Source: Daejeonella rubra (GTDB lineage Bacteria; Bacteroidota; Bacteroidia; Sphingobacteriales; Sphingobacteriaceae). From it: a DNA stretch of 64,000 nucleotides. A program made the position numbers and the translations under genes. Positions 43,853 to 52,210 of this stretch are shown in pieces. The notes beneath the pieces are model-generated. The model saw only the letters and a list, made by a program, of their open reading frames with translations. It had not been told where the DNA came from and made no database searches. Positions within the stretch are counted from its first letter, which is position 1, and each line of letters begins with the position of its first letter. The DNA is taken from contig NZ_FNHH01000004.1 in the NCBI RefSeq assembly GCF_900103545.1, positions 1 through 64,000 of the forward strand, given 5' to 3'.

Positions 43853-46330
43853 ATGAGTAACTACGACAACTTTGACTTTAACCGTACATTGCCCTTAATT
43901 AATGAAGATACTGAGTTCTTTCCGCTGATGTCCCAGGAGGATGAAGAGGAAATGAACAACGAAGAGACACCAGACATTTTGTCGATTCTGCCTTTAAGAA
44001 ATACTGTTTTATTTCCAGGTGTCGTTATTCCTATAACAGTTGGCAGAGATAAATCCATCAAATTAATAAAAGATGCCTTTCGTGGCGACAGAATCATTGG
44101 GGTTGTTTCCCAGCGTGATGTTGGCATTGAAGATCCTACTTTTGAGCAGTTGAATCAGGTTGGAACAGTAGCACTTATTATTAAAATGCTACAGATGCCT
44201 GATGGAAATACGACCGTTATCATTCAGGGTAAACAGCGTTTCCGCCTAAATGAAGAGGTCCAGAGTGACCCTTACATTAAGGCTAGCATACAGAAATTTG
44301 AAGAGATAAGGCCAAAAACTGACAAAGAGTTTAAAGCGCTGATGGCCTCCATTAAAGAGATGGCCATGCAGATCATACAACTTTCTCCTAATATCCCTAG
44401 CGAAGCAGGTATTGCCATAAAAAATATTGAAAGTTCATCATTCCTGATCAACTTTATTTCTTCCAACATGAATGCAGATGTGGCTGCAAAACAGCAAATG
44501 CTGGAAGTAGTTAACTTGCATGAACGTGCAAAAATGGTTCTGGGTCATTTAACTCAGGAGCTGCAAATGCAGGAGCTTAAAAACCAGATTCAATCAAAAG
44601 TCAGAGTTGACCTTGATAAACAACAGAGAGATTATTTCCTGAATCAGCAATTAAAGACCATTCAGGAAGAGTTAGGTGGTAACTCACCCGATCTGGAGAT
44701 AGAAAATTTAAGATTACGGGCCACCAGAAAAAAATGGAGTAAAGACGCAGCCACTCATTTCAATAAGGAGATTGAAAAATTATCCAGAATGAACCCTGCA
44801 GCAGCTGATTATTCCATTCAGATAAACTATCTGGAATTACTTCTGGATCTGCCATGGAATGATTTCACAAAGGATAATTTCGATTTGAAAAGAGCTGAGA
44901 AAGTTCTGGAAAAAGATCACTACGGGCTTGAAAAAGTAAAACAAAGGATCATTGAATACCTGGCTGTTTTAAAACTAAAGCATAACATGAAGGCTCCAAT
45001 ACTTTGCCTGGTAGGCCCTCCGGGAGTTGGAAAAACTTCACTGGGGAAATCCATTGCAAAAGCATTAGGCAGAAAATATGTCAGAATGGCCCTGGGTGGG
45101 ATAAGAGATGAAGCAGAGATAAGAGGTCATCGCAAAACCTATATTGGTGCTATGCCCGGAAGGATCATACAGTCGATAAAAAAGGCCGGTACCTCTAATC
45201 CTGTATTTGTTCTTGATGAAATAGATAAAGTAGGCAATGATTTCCGTGGAGATCCATCTTCTGCCCTGCTTGAAGTACTTGATCCTGAACAAAATAATGC
45301 ATTTTACGATCATTATGTTGAAGTAGATTATGATCTGTCAAGCGTTATGTTTATTGCTACTGCCAATTCATTGAGTTCCATTCAACCGGCATTATTAGAC
45401 CGTATGGAGATCATTGAGGTGAATGGCTATACCATAGAAGAGAAAATTGAGATCGCGAAACAGCATTTATTACCCAAGCAGCGTGAACAGCATGGTATTA
45501 AATCTAAAGACATATCTCTAAAGGCTAATGTTATTGAAAAAGTCATCGAAGACTATACCCGTGAATCGGGTGTCAGAGGACTTGAGAAAAAGATTGGATC
45601 ACTGGTTCGTGGTGTTGCAACTAAAATTGCAATGGATGTGGAATATAATCCATCTATTAGCAAAACTGATGTAGAGACTATTCTTGGTCCGCCAATATAT
45701 GATAAAGACCTTTATGAAGGCAATGAGGTTGCTGGTGTTGTCACAGGACTTGCATGGACTCAGGTGGGAGGTGATATTCTGTTTATCGAAGCAAGTTTAA
45801 GTCCCGGAAAAGGGAAACTATCGCTTACGGGCAACCTTGGAGATGTGATGAAAGAGTCTGCAACAATAGCCATGGCTTATTTACGTGCCAATGCCTCAAA
45901 ATTTAATATTGATTTCCGCTTGTTTGATCAATGGGATGTTCATGTACATGTTCCGGCAGGTGCAACACCAAAAGACGGACCTTCAGCGGGAATTACCATG
46001 TTAACAGCTTTGACATCTGCATTTACCCAACGTAAAGTGAAACCTCACCTGGCTATGACCGGAGAGATCACACTTCGTGGTAAGGTATTGCCTGTCGGGG
46101 GGATCAAAGAAAAAATTCTTGCTGCGAAAAGAGCAAATATCAAGGAGATCATATTGTCAAAATCGAACAGGAAAGATATTCTTGAGATCAAAGAGGATTA
46201 TATAAAAGACCTGAGCTTTCATTATGTAAGTGAGATGAAAGAAGTTATTGAATTAGCTCTAAGTAAGGACAAAGTAAAGGATGCCATTGATATTTCTGTA
46301 AGAAACCCTGTATCTGCTGCAGTACATTAA
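43853..46330 (+). CDS. lon: ATP-dependent Lon protease
   Basis: Lon degrades misfolded and regulatory proteins in the cytoplasm. The 825-residue LonA-type enzyme has an acidic N-terminal tail, an N-terminal substrate-binding domain (ILPLRNTVLFPGVVIPITV), and an AAA+ module with Walker A GPPGVGKTS and Walker B VFVLDEIDK. The C-terminal protease has the catalytic Ser711 in PKDGPSAG and Lys752 in GGIKEKILAAK. It is of typical length. The upstream sigma-54 promoter implies activator-dependent control. The gene is followed 76 bases later by a small barrel protein on the same strand. Confidence 0.98.
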   Translation: MSNYDNFDFNRTLPLINEDTEFFPLMSQEDEEEMNNEETPDILSILPLRNTVLFPGVVIPITVGRDKSIKLIKDAFRGDRIIGVVSQRDVGIEDPTFEQLNQVGTVALIIKMLQMPDGNTTVIIQGKQRFRLNEEVQSDPYIKASIQKFEEIRPKTDKEFKALMASIKEMAMQIIQLSPNIPSEAGIAIKNIESSSFLINFISSNMNADVAAKQQMLEVVNLHERAKMVLGHLTQELQMQELKNQIQSKVRVDLDKQQRDYFLNQQLKTIQEELGGNSPDLEIENLRLRATRKKWSKDAATHFNKEIEKLSRMNPAAADYSIQINYLELLLDLPWNDFTKDNFDLKRAEKVLEKDHYGLEKVKQRIIEYLAVLKLKHNMKAPILCLVGPPGVGKTSLGKSIAKALGRKYVRMALGGIRDEAEIRGHRKTYIGAMPGRIIQSIKKAGTSNPVFVLDEIDKVGNDFRGDPSSALLEVLDPEQNNAFYDHYVEVDYDLSSVMFIATANSLSSIQPALLDRMEIIEVNGYTIEEKIEIAKQHLLPKQREQHGIKSKDISLKANVIEKVIEDYTRESGVRGLEKKIGSLVRGVATKIAMDVEYNPSISKTDVETILGPPIYDKDLYEGNEVAGVVTGLAWTQVGGDILFIEASLSPGKGKLSLTGNLGDVMKESATIAMAYLRANASKFNIDFRLFDQWDVHVHVPAGATPKDGPSAGITMLTALTSAFTQRKVKPHLAMTGEITLRGKVLPVGGIKEKILAAKRANIKEIILSKSNRKDILEIKEDYIKDLSFHYVSEMKEVIELALSKDKVKDAIDISVRNPVSAAVH

Positions 46331-46406
46331 ACTGCAGTATTGCAATTTTGGTTATATTTATATCGATAATATTAATAGGGTTTACTATATCCAAAATGAA
46401 AGCAAG

Positions 46407-46922
46407 ATGAAAACAAAATACACTGCATTATTAACCCTTGTCTTATTGTTTTTAAGCGTCCTTGTAAAAGGTCAGGAATCCGGTTCAACTTCTTCAGGAA
46501 ATGAAAAAAGGGCACAAAATATATTTGTTGAGCTAGGTGGTCAGGGATTGTTATTTACCGCCAATTACGACTCTCGTTTTTCAAACCGCAGAGATGGCTT
46601 TGGCGGCAGGGCAGGAATTGGCTACCTCTCTATAGAAGGCGATAATGCAACCACCGTACCTTTATCACTGAACTACTTGCTGGGAAAGGGAAGACATTTT
46701 TTCGAGATGGGCCTTGGTGCTACACTTCTGGCTACCGGTGGCAACGATGACTCCTTTTTATTTGATGAAAACAACAGTAATATCATCGGGACAATGAGCT
46801 TTTCTTACAGACTACAACCTGTTGATCGTGGATTTTCATTCAGAGCAGGACTCAGTCCGGTTTTCAACAAGGATTTTTTTATTCCCTACTATGCAGGATT
46901 AAGTTTAGGATACAGTTTTTAA
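46407..46922 (+). CDS. Small outer-membrane beta-barrel protein
   Basis: This predicted eight-stranded-type outer-membrane protein has 171 residues. A signal peptide (ending LVKGQ) precedes a linker of polar residues. Strand-like segments with alternating hydrophobics follow (FVELGGQGLLFTANY, GGRAGIGYLSIEG, GRHFFEMGLGATLLA), and it ends in an aromatic Phe (GLSLGYSF), the usual barrel-assembly signal. Many uncharacterised Bacteroidota proteins share this plan; the function is unknown. The next gene (LpxR-like) begins 66 bases downstream in the same direction. Confidence 0.7.
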   Translation: MKTKYTALLTLVLLFLSVLVKGQESGSTSSGNEKRAQNIFVELGGQGLLFTANYDSRFSNRRDGFGGRAGIGYLSIEGDNATTVPLSLNYLLGKGRHFFEMGLGATLLATGGNDDSFLFDENNSNIIGTMSFSYRLQPVDRGFSFRAGLSPVFNKDFFIPYYAGLSLGYSF

Positions 46923-46987
46923 TCCTGAAAGAAATGCAATTTTGTTGGATTTAATATCTACCTAAACCTTCTACTTTTACCTATTAA

Positions 46988-47953
46988 ATGAAAAAAGCAA
47001 TTTTATCGTTATGTCTTACCTTTTGTCTTTCTTTTTATTCAGCAAAGGCTCAAACCAATAATTATAAAAGTGAATTCGGATTCAGAAGTGAAAACGACTC
47101 CTATCTTGCCGGTGGACAAGACCGGTATTATACCAACGGATTATTACTAAACTTTCGCACTGCATTAGATCAAAGTAAATTGGGAAACAAAAAACTCAAT
47201 AAAATGATCCTTGAATTTGAAGCAGGTCAAAAAATATACAATCCTCAATCAGGTAGCATTCTGGATATTGTCAATGTTGACCGCCCCTTTGCAGGGTATT
47301 TATATGCCGGAGCTGCTCTTAACCTATTGTACAATTCAGAGAATAACCTTAAGCTGAGTTTGCAGACTGGAACCATTGGTCCATCTGCCCTGGCAAAGGA
47401 AGCTCAGGAATTGATGCATGATGTAGTTGGGTTCTATGAGATCAATGGATGGCAATGGCAGGTTAAAAATGAATTTGCAATAAACGCGTCAGCAGAATAC
47501 AACTATTTACTTAATCGCTCAAAGACTGGCAAGGTTGATTTTGCAGCTAACTCCTATGTTAATATCGGAAATACCTTTTCAGGAGCCGGTGCAGGCATCA
47601 CGTTCAGAGCAGGAGCAATAAATCCACTATTTAATTCAGCAGGCACTCAAAGCAGGATTTCAAAAAACGCTCCCGAAAAGGATCTGGTTAAAAAAGAGTT
47701 CTTTTTTTATGCGAAACCAATGCTGCATTATATTGCATATGATGCAACCATTCAGGGTGGGCTGTTTATAAAAGAAAAGGGACCGGTTGTATTTGAGACT
47801 AAGCCTGTGGTTTTTAGTCAGCAGGCAGGAGCAATCTATTCTCACAACCGTTTTACAGCCGATTTTTCCATATTATTTAAAACCAGGGAAGTGGAAAGCA
47901 TAGCAAAACCACATCAATTTGGTTCCATTGCTTTGTACTACAGATTTAATTAG
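46988..47953 (+). CDS. lpxR: LpxR-family lipid A 3'-O-deacylase
   Basis: LpxR is an outer-membrane beta-barrel enzyme that removes the 3'-acyloxyacyl group of lipid A. The 321-residue protein has a signal peptide (ending SAKAQ), then the diagnostic FRSENDSYLAGGQDRYYTNG with the active-site Asn-Asp and DRYYTNG loop. The QTGTIGPSALAKEAQELMHDVVG segment places the catalytic His; its core is GTIGPSALAKEAQ. It ends in an aromatic-rich strand (IALYYRFN). In Bacteroidota the family is common, and its role may be tuning of surface lipid A. It follows the small barrel gene by 66 bases, and its end is 16 bases from that of arfB. Confidence 0.85.
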   Translation: MKKAILSLCLTFCLSFYSAKAQTNNYKSEFGFRSENDSYLAGGQDRYYTNGLLLNFRTALDQSKLGNKKLNKMILEFEAGQKIYNPQSGSILDIVNVDRPFAGYLYAGAALNLLYNSENNLKLSLQTGTIGPSALAKEAQELMHDVVGFYEINGWQWQVKNEFAINASAEYNYLLNRSKTGKVDFAANSYVNIGNTFSGAGAGITFRAGAINPLFNSAGTQSRISKNAPEKDLVKKEFFFYAKPMLHYIAYDATIQGGLFIKEKGPVVFETKPVVFSQQAGAIYSHNRFTADFSILFKTREVESIAKPHQFGSIALYYRFN

Positions 47954-47969
47954 ATCTGATCAATATTAT

Positions 47970-48380
47970 CTAATCATTAAAATGAGCCCTGCGGCTGATC
48001 TTTTTCAAGGCTGTCAATTGCTTTGATTTCAATCGTTTTTCTATTGCTGATCTCTTTGGTTTGCTTGGTTTTCTAAGCTTTGGCTTGTACAATGCCTTCT
48101 TTAGAAGTATTAGAAGTTTTTCAATACTCTTCTCCTTATTATGAAGCTGGCTTCTCTCCTCTTCTGTGATAACCTGAAGCACTCCTTCTGAATTAATCCG
48201 GTTGGCAAGTTTCAGAAATAACAATTCCTTTTCTCCTTCTGTAAATATCGGTGATGATCTTATATTTATATTAAGTTCAACCTTGCTGGATACCTTATTA
48301 ACATTCTGTCCCCCCTTGCCTCCGCTTCTGGAAGTCCGGAATGTAATTTCCTTCAAAAGATCCTGTTTAGAAAATGTCAT
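47970..48380 (-). CDS. arfB: Peptidyl-tRNA hydrolase ArfB (ribosome rescue)
   Basis: ArfB hydrolyses peptidyl-tRNA on stalled ribosomes. The 136-residue product has the GGQ catalytic motif in TSRSGGKGGQNVNKVSS, followed by the RF-1-like domain, then the basic C-terminal tail (KPKLRKPSKPKRSAIEKRLK) that enters the mRNA channel. The ATG at 48380 is chosen because family members start right before the SKQDLLKEITF segment; the frame remains open 23 codons upstream. It is divergent from cmk, with about 106 bases between starts, and convergent with lpxR. Confidence 0.93.
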   Translation of the reverse strand: MTFSKQDLLKEITFRTSRSGGKGGQNVNKVSSKVELNINIRSSPIFTEGEKELLFLKLANRINSEGVLQVITEEERSQLHNKEKSIEKLLILLKKALYKPKLRKPSKPKRSAIEKRLKSKQLTALKKISRRAHFND

Positions 48381-48473
48381 ACACAAAAATAGCAATTTGA
48401 AAATCAACAGGATCCTTGCAGAGTCTTTTGTTAGAAATCTGAACAGCACTATTCAGATATCCAAAGCAAATCC

Positions 48474-48481
48474 TATTTTTG
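48474..48481 (+). promoter_or_regulatory. TAnnTTTG -7 element directly before cmk
   Basis: TATTTTTG is an exact match and ends 5 bases before the cmk ATG at 48487. As for gpmI, a transcript from here would have almost no leader. A -33 TTTG at normal spacing was not seen. Confidence 0.55.
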
Positions 48482-48486
48482 CAGGA

Positions 48487-49164
48487 ATGAGCAAAAATAT
48501 TGTTGTAGCCATAGATGGATATTCTTCATGCGGTAAAAGCACATTGGCAAAAGCATTAGCCAAAAGATTGCATTTCATTTATATTGATAGTGGAGCTATG
48601 TACAGGTCGGTAACCTTGTTTTTTCTTAGAAATAAGATAAATCTTAAAGACCAGGAATCGATTAAAAATGCCTTAAATGATATTCACCTGGATTTTCAAA
48701 CAACAGAAAGTCAAACATTAATTACCCTGAATGGCGAAGATGTTTCGAAAGAAATACGTCAGATGCCTGTCGCAGATATGGTTAGTACAGTCAGTGCCAT
48801 AAAAGACGTTCGCATAGAAATGGTGAGGCAACAGCAAAGAATGGGCAGAACAGGAAACATCGTGATGGACGGTCGGGATATTGGAACGGTGGTCTTTCCT
48901 GATGCAGATCTTAAACTATTCATGACAGCTGATCCTCATATCAGGGCAGAAAGAAGATATAATGAACTTATCAGTAAGGGTGAAAAAGTAAATATTGATG
49001 AGATCTTTGAAAATCTTGCCAAACGTGATCATCAGGATACCACCAGGGAGGAGAGCCCCTTGATCCAGGCAGAGGATGCAGTGGTATTGGACAATAGCTA
49101 TATTGATGAAGCCCAACAACTGGACTTTGCTATGGTATATATCAAACCACTCCTCGCAATATAA
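48487..49164 (+). CDS. cmk: Cytidylate kinase
   Basis: Cmk phosphorylates CMP and dCMP. The 225-residue protein has the P-loop DGYSSCGKSTLAK and the IDSGAMYRSVTLF nucleotide-binding segment. NIVMDGRDIGTVVFPDADLKLFMTA and KRDHQDTTREESPL are the other family blocks. A much longer open frame extends to 48202, but it would overlap divergent arfB, and its extra 95 residues look non-coding; the ATG at 48487 matches the family start. It is followed by a 321-base gap before rpsA, a conserved neighbour in many bacteria. Confidence 0.96.
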   Translation: MSKNIVVAIDGYSSCGKSTLAKALAKRLHFIYIDSGAMYRSVTLFFLRNKINLKDQESIKNALNDIHLDFQTTESQTLITLNGEDVSKEIRQMPVADMVSTVSAIKDVRIEMVRQQQRMGRTGNIVMDGRDIGTVVFPDADLKLFMTADPHIRAERRYNELISKGEKVNIDEIFENLAKRDHQDTTREESPLIQAEDAVVLDNSYIDEAQQLDFAMVYIKPLLAI

Positions 49165-49485
49165 GTTTCAATTATTAAAACACCTTTCAGGAATGCCTTT
49201 TTATCCTTTCCACGAGGGTAAACATTTTCCTATTTACCAAATGCGATAATTACCCGCTTTTTTTCATCTCAAAAGAATCCATACTATCCAGTACTTTACA
49301 TACCCCCGGAACAGAAAATGGCTCATTTAACTGAATGAATATGCTTTAATAAATAAAGCGATTAGTATCAGACAGTTCCGGATATAATTAAATGAAAATA
49401 AAGCGTCAAAATGTTTTTTAATAAAAATGAATTTTTCTACCTTTGCAGTCCGATTTAATATCGGAAAAAGGAGATAAATTAATTA
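49165..49485. other. Intergenic region between cmk and rpsA
   Basis: About 320 bases hold no gene. The right end contains the rpsA promoter, a small leader hairpin and a Shine-Dalgarno sequence, entered separately. No strong terminator after cmk was seen. Confidence 0.5.
49438..49476 (+). promoter_or_regulatory. rpsA promoter, leader hairpin and Shine-Dalgarno sequence
   Basis: TACCTTTG (49438-49445) is an exact -7 element. The leader then has a 5-base hairpin ccgat-ttaat-atcgg (49450-49464) and aaaggag (49467-49473), a strong ribosome-binding site 12 bases before the ATG. Most genes in this window lack any Shine-Dalgarno sequence, so its presence here suggests special translation control of S1. 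Confidence 0.65.
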
Positions 49486-51486
49486 ATGGCTAAAAAACTA
49501 GAAGCTGAAAAGGAGTTGACTGCTAAACAAGCGGAACTTCAAGGCGAAGAGACCACTACGGTTAAACAAAAGGAAACCATTGAATCAGAAGCTGATTCTG
49601 TGTCGATCGAAGAGATCAAATCAAAAACATTGATCACCCCTACAGGCGATTTCGACTGGGATGCGGATGATAAAGGTTTCGGAAATTACAGTGCTGCAGA
49701 CCGTGAAAAGTTTGAAGAACTGTATGCAGGAACTTTCAATTCGATCAACAAAGGCGAGATCATCTCGGGTATTGTTGTATCGATCAACAACAAAGATGTG
49801 GTATTGAACATCGGATTTAAATCTGACGGTTTAGTATCATTATCAGAATTCCGTGATACACCTGACCTTAAGGTTGGTGATTCAGTTGACGTATTTGTAG
49901 AATCACAGGAAGATGCTAACGGACAGTTAGTATTATCCCGTAAGCGTGCAAAAACTCAGCGTTCATGGGAAACTATCAATGAAGCTTTGGATCAGGACAA
50001 GATCATTACTGGTTTTGTTAAGAGCCGTACAAAAGGTGGATTAATTGTGGACATTATGGGTGTTGAAGCTTTCCTTCCGGGATCGCAGATCGACATCAAA
50101 CCTATCCGCGATTACGATATCTATGTAGGTAAAACAATGGAATTCAAGGTTGTTAAGATCAATCATGAGTTCAAAAACGTTGTAGTATCACACAAAGTGC
50201 TGATTGAAGACGATTTAGAAAATCAAAAAACTGAGATCGTTGCGAAACTGGAAAAAGGACAAGTACTTGAGGGTACTGTTAAAAACATTACCGATTTCGG
50301 TGTGTTCATTGACCTTGGTGGCGTAGACGGTTTATTACACATAACTGATATTTCATGGGGCCGCATAGAGCATCCACGTGAGGTATTAAACCTTGATCAG
50401 AAGATCAATGTTGTTGTTTTAGACTTTGATGACGAGAAAAAACGTATCGCATTAGGATTAAAGCAATTAACTCCACATCCTTGGGAAGCATTAGATACGG
50501 CATTAGAGATCGGATCTAAAGTTAAAGGCAGAATTGTTACAGTTGCAGATTACGGAGCATTCCTTGAAATCACCCCGGGTGTTGAAGGTTTGATTCACGT
50601 TTCTGAAATGTCATGGTCTCAAAATCTTCGTAACCCTCAGGAATTCCTGAAAGTTGGCGATGAAGTTGAAGCTCAGGTATTGACATTAGATCGTAACGAG
50701 CGTAAAATGAGCCTTGGTATCAAACAACTTACTCCTGATCCATGGAAGAACATCGGTGAGCGCTACCCTATCGGAAGCAAGCACAAAGCTGTTGTTAAGA
50801 ACATGACTAATTTTGGTGTATTTGTTGAGATCGAAGAAGGCATCGACGGATTAATCCATATTTCTGATCTTTCATGGTCTAAGAAAGTTAACCATCCAAA
50901 TGAATTCACTAAAGTAGGTGAAGAACTTGATGTGGTTGTTTTAGAACTTGATGAGGCTAACCGTAAACTGAGCTTAGGCCACAAACAGTTAGAAGAAAAT
51001 CCTTGGGAAACTTTCGAAACTGTATTCACTATTGATTCAATCCACGAAGGAACTGTCTTAAAGGTTACAGATAAAGGTGCTATCGTTGCGTTGCCATACG
51101 GTGTTGAAGGATTCGCTCCTACAAAACACATGGTAAAAGAAGATGGTTCTTCTGTTAAAGCTGATGAGACTGCTGAATTCAGAATCATTGAATTCAATAA
51201 AGATTCTAAGCGTATCGTAGTTTCTCATGCCCGTATCTGGGAAGAGGCAAAAGCTGAAGAACGCAAAGAAGAATTCAATGCTAAGAAGAAGGAAGCAAAA
51301 GCTACTACTACTGCCGTTAAAAAGGTAAAAGAGTCAGTTGAGAAATCTACTTTAGGTGATCTTGGTGTATTGGCACAATTGAAAGAGAAGATGGAAGGTG
51401 CAGAAAGCAAAGCCAAAAAAGCAAAGAAAACTGAAGATGATGCCGCAGCAGCTAGCCCTGAAGCAGCAGAAAGCACAGAAGAATAA
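49486..51486 (+). CDS. rpsA: 30S ribosomal protein S1
   Basis: S1 helps mRNA bind the ribosome. The 666-residue protein has six S1-type OB repeats (for example GEIISGIVVSINNKDVVLNIG, of which ISGIVVSINNKDVVLNIG is the first core, then VDGLLHITDISW, VEGLIHVSEMSW and IDGLIHISDLSW). It also has a low-complexity N-terminal extension of about 80 residues and a C-terminal Lys/Ala/Glu-rich tail of about 70 residues. Both tails make it longer than E. coli S1 (557). Codon use is biased towards highly expressed genes. It ends in a strong terminator. Confidence 0.97.
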   Translation: MAKKLEAEKELTAKQAELQGEETTTVKQKETIESEADSVSIEEIKSKTLITPTGDFDWDADDKGFGNYSAADREKFEELYAGTFNSINKGEIISGIVVSINNKDVVLNIGFKSDGLVSLSEFRDTPDLKVGDSVDVFVESQEDANGQLVLSRKRAKTQRSWETINEALDQDKIITGFVKSRTKGGLIVDIMGVEAFLPGSQIDIKPIRDYDIYVGKTMEFKVVKINHEFKNVVVSHKVLIEDDLENQKTEIVAKLEKGQVLEGTVKNITDFGVFIDLGGVDGLLHITDISWGRIEHPREVLNLDQKINVVVLDFDDEKKRIALGLKQLTPHPWEALDTALEIGSKVKGRIVTVADYGAFLEITPGVEGLIHVSEMSWSQNLRNPQEFLKVGDEVEAQVLTLDRNERKMSLGIKQLTPDPWKNIGERYPIGSKHKAVVKNMTNFGVFVEIEEGIDGLIHISDLSWSKKVNHPNEFTKVGEELDVVVLELDEANRKLSLGHKQLEENPWETFETVFTIDSIHEGTVLKVTDKGAIVALPYGVEGFAPTKHMVKEDGSSVKADETAEFRIIEFNKDSKRIVVSHARIWEEAKAEERKEEFNAKKKEAKATTTAVKKVKESVEKSTLGDLGVLAQLKEKMEGAESKAKKAKKTEDDAAAASPEAAESTEE

Positions 51487-51510
51487 GCTCTAAAGCTTTA
51501 TTATAATACC

Positions 51511-51543
51511 AAAGCCCTGATTCACGTCAGGGCTTTTTTTATT
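51511..51543 (+). terminator. Rho-independent terminator of rpsA
   Basis: A 10-base stem (aaagccctga / tcagggcttt) with a ttcacg loop is followed by a run of T residues, 24 bases after the rpsA stop codon. Confidence 0.92.
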
Positions 51544-51642
51544 TAAATGAATTATTTCAAAGAATTCTAGCTCCCAATTTCCAATTATTTAATATCCTGT
51601 ATTAAATTACAGAATTCTCGACAGGGGTTTAATAATTTTTCA

Positions 51643-51650
51643 TATTTTTG
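51643..51650 (+). promoter_or_regulatory. Promoter -7 element of pyrR-pyrB
   Basis: TATTTTTG, an exact TAnnTTTG match, lies 17 bases before the pyrR ATG. The predicted leader is only about 14 bases, too short for a PyrR attenuator hairpin. Confidence 0.65.
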
Positions 51651-51667
51651 CTCAAATTAAACCACTG

Positions 51668-52210
51668 ATGCAAACATTAACCCTGCTAGACGGTCAAAGA
51701 TTCCAGATCACAATCCAGCGCCTTTGCCATCAGCTAATAGAAAATCACGACCATTTCGATAATTCAGTAATCCTCGGCATTCAGCCTCGCGGAGTATTCC
51801 TCGCGAAGCGGATAATAGCAGAGTTGAAAAAGACCTTACCTGATGTTTCAATCGAAAGCGGCAACCTCGACATCACTTTCTTCCGGGATGATTTTCGTCG
51901 TAAAGAAGGCTTGTTAATTCCAAGCAGTACTGAGATCGATTTCATTATTGAAGGAAAAAAGGTGATTCTGGTGGATGACGTATTATGGACCGGAAGGACT
52001 ATCCGCGCAGCCATGGATGCTCTTCAGTCATTCGGCAGGCCAGAGAAAGTTGAATTACTGACACTGGTAGACAGGCGTTTTTCAAGGCATCTGCCTATAG
52101 AAGCTGATTATATTGGAATCAAGGTCGATACTATTGATTCACAAAAGGTCATAGTGAACTGGAAAGAAACTGATCATGAAGACAAAGTAATCTTACTATC
52201 AGAAAAATAA
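51668..52210 (+). CDS. pyrR: Bifunctional PyrR (pyrimidine operon regulator / uracil phosphoribosyltransferase)
   Basis: PyrR is a phosphoribosyltransferase-fold protein that in Gram-positive bacteria binds pyr mRNA to control attenuation and also has weak uracil phosphoribosyltransferase activity. The 180-residue protein has the PRPP loop VILVDDVLWTGRTIRAAMDAL. ILGIQPRGVFLAKRI and the LVDRRFSRHLPIEADYIG segment are typical of PyrR. The gene overlaps pyrB by one base (TAATG), so they form a unit. No attenuator is visible in the leader, so its role here may be enzymatic rather than regulatory. Confidence 0.93.
   Translation: MQTLTLLDGQRFQITIQRLCHQLIENHDHFDNSVILGIQPRGVFLAKRIIAELKKTLPDVSIESGNLDITFFRDDFRRKEGLLIPSSTEIDFIIEGKKVILVDDVLWTGRTIRAAMDALQSFGRPEKVELLTLVDRRFSRHLPIEADYIGIKVDTIDSQKVIVNWKETDHEDKVILLSEK

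Noticed and set aside
48202..48486. N-terminal extension of cmk by 95 residues
   Set aside because: It overlaps the divergent arfB gene in antisense, has non-protein-like composition, and the P-loop protein starts normally at the ATG at 48487.
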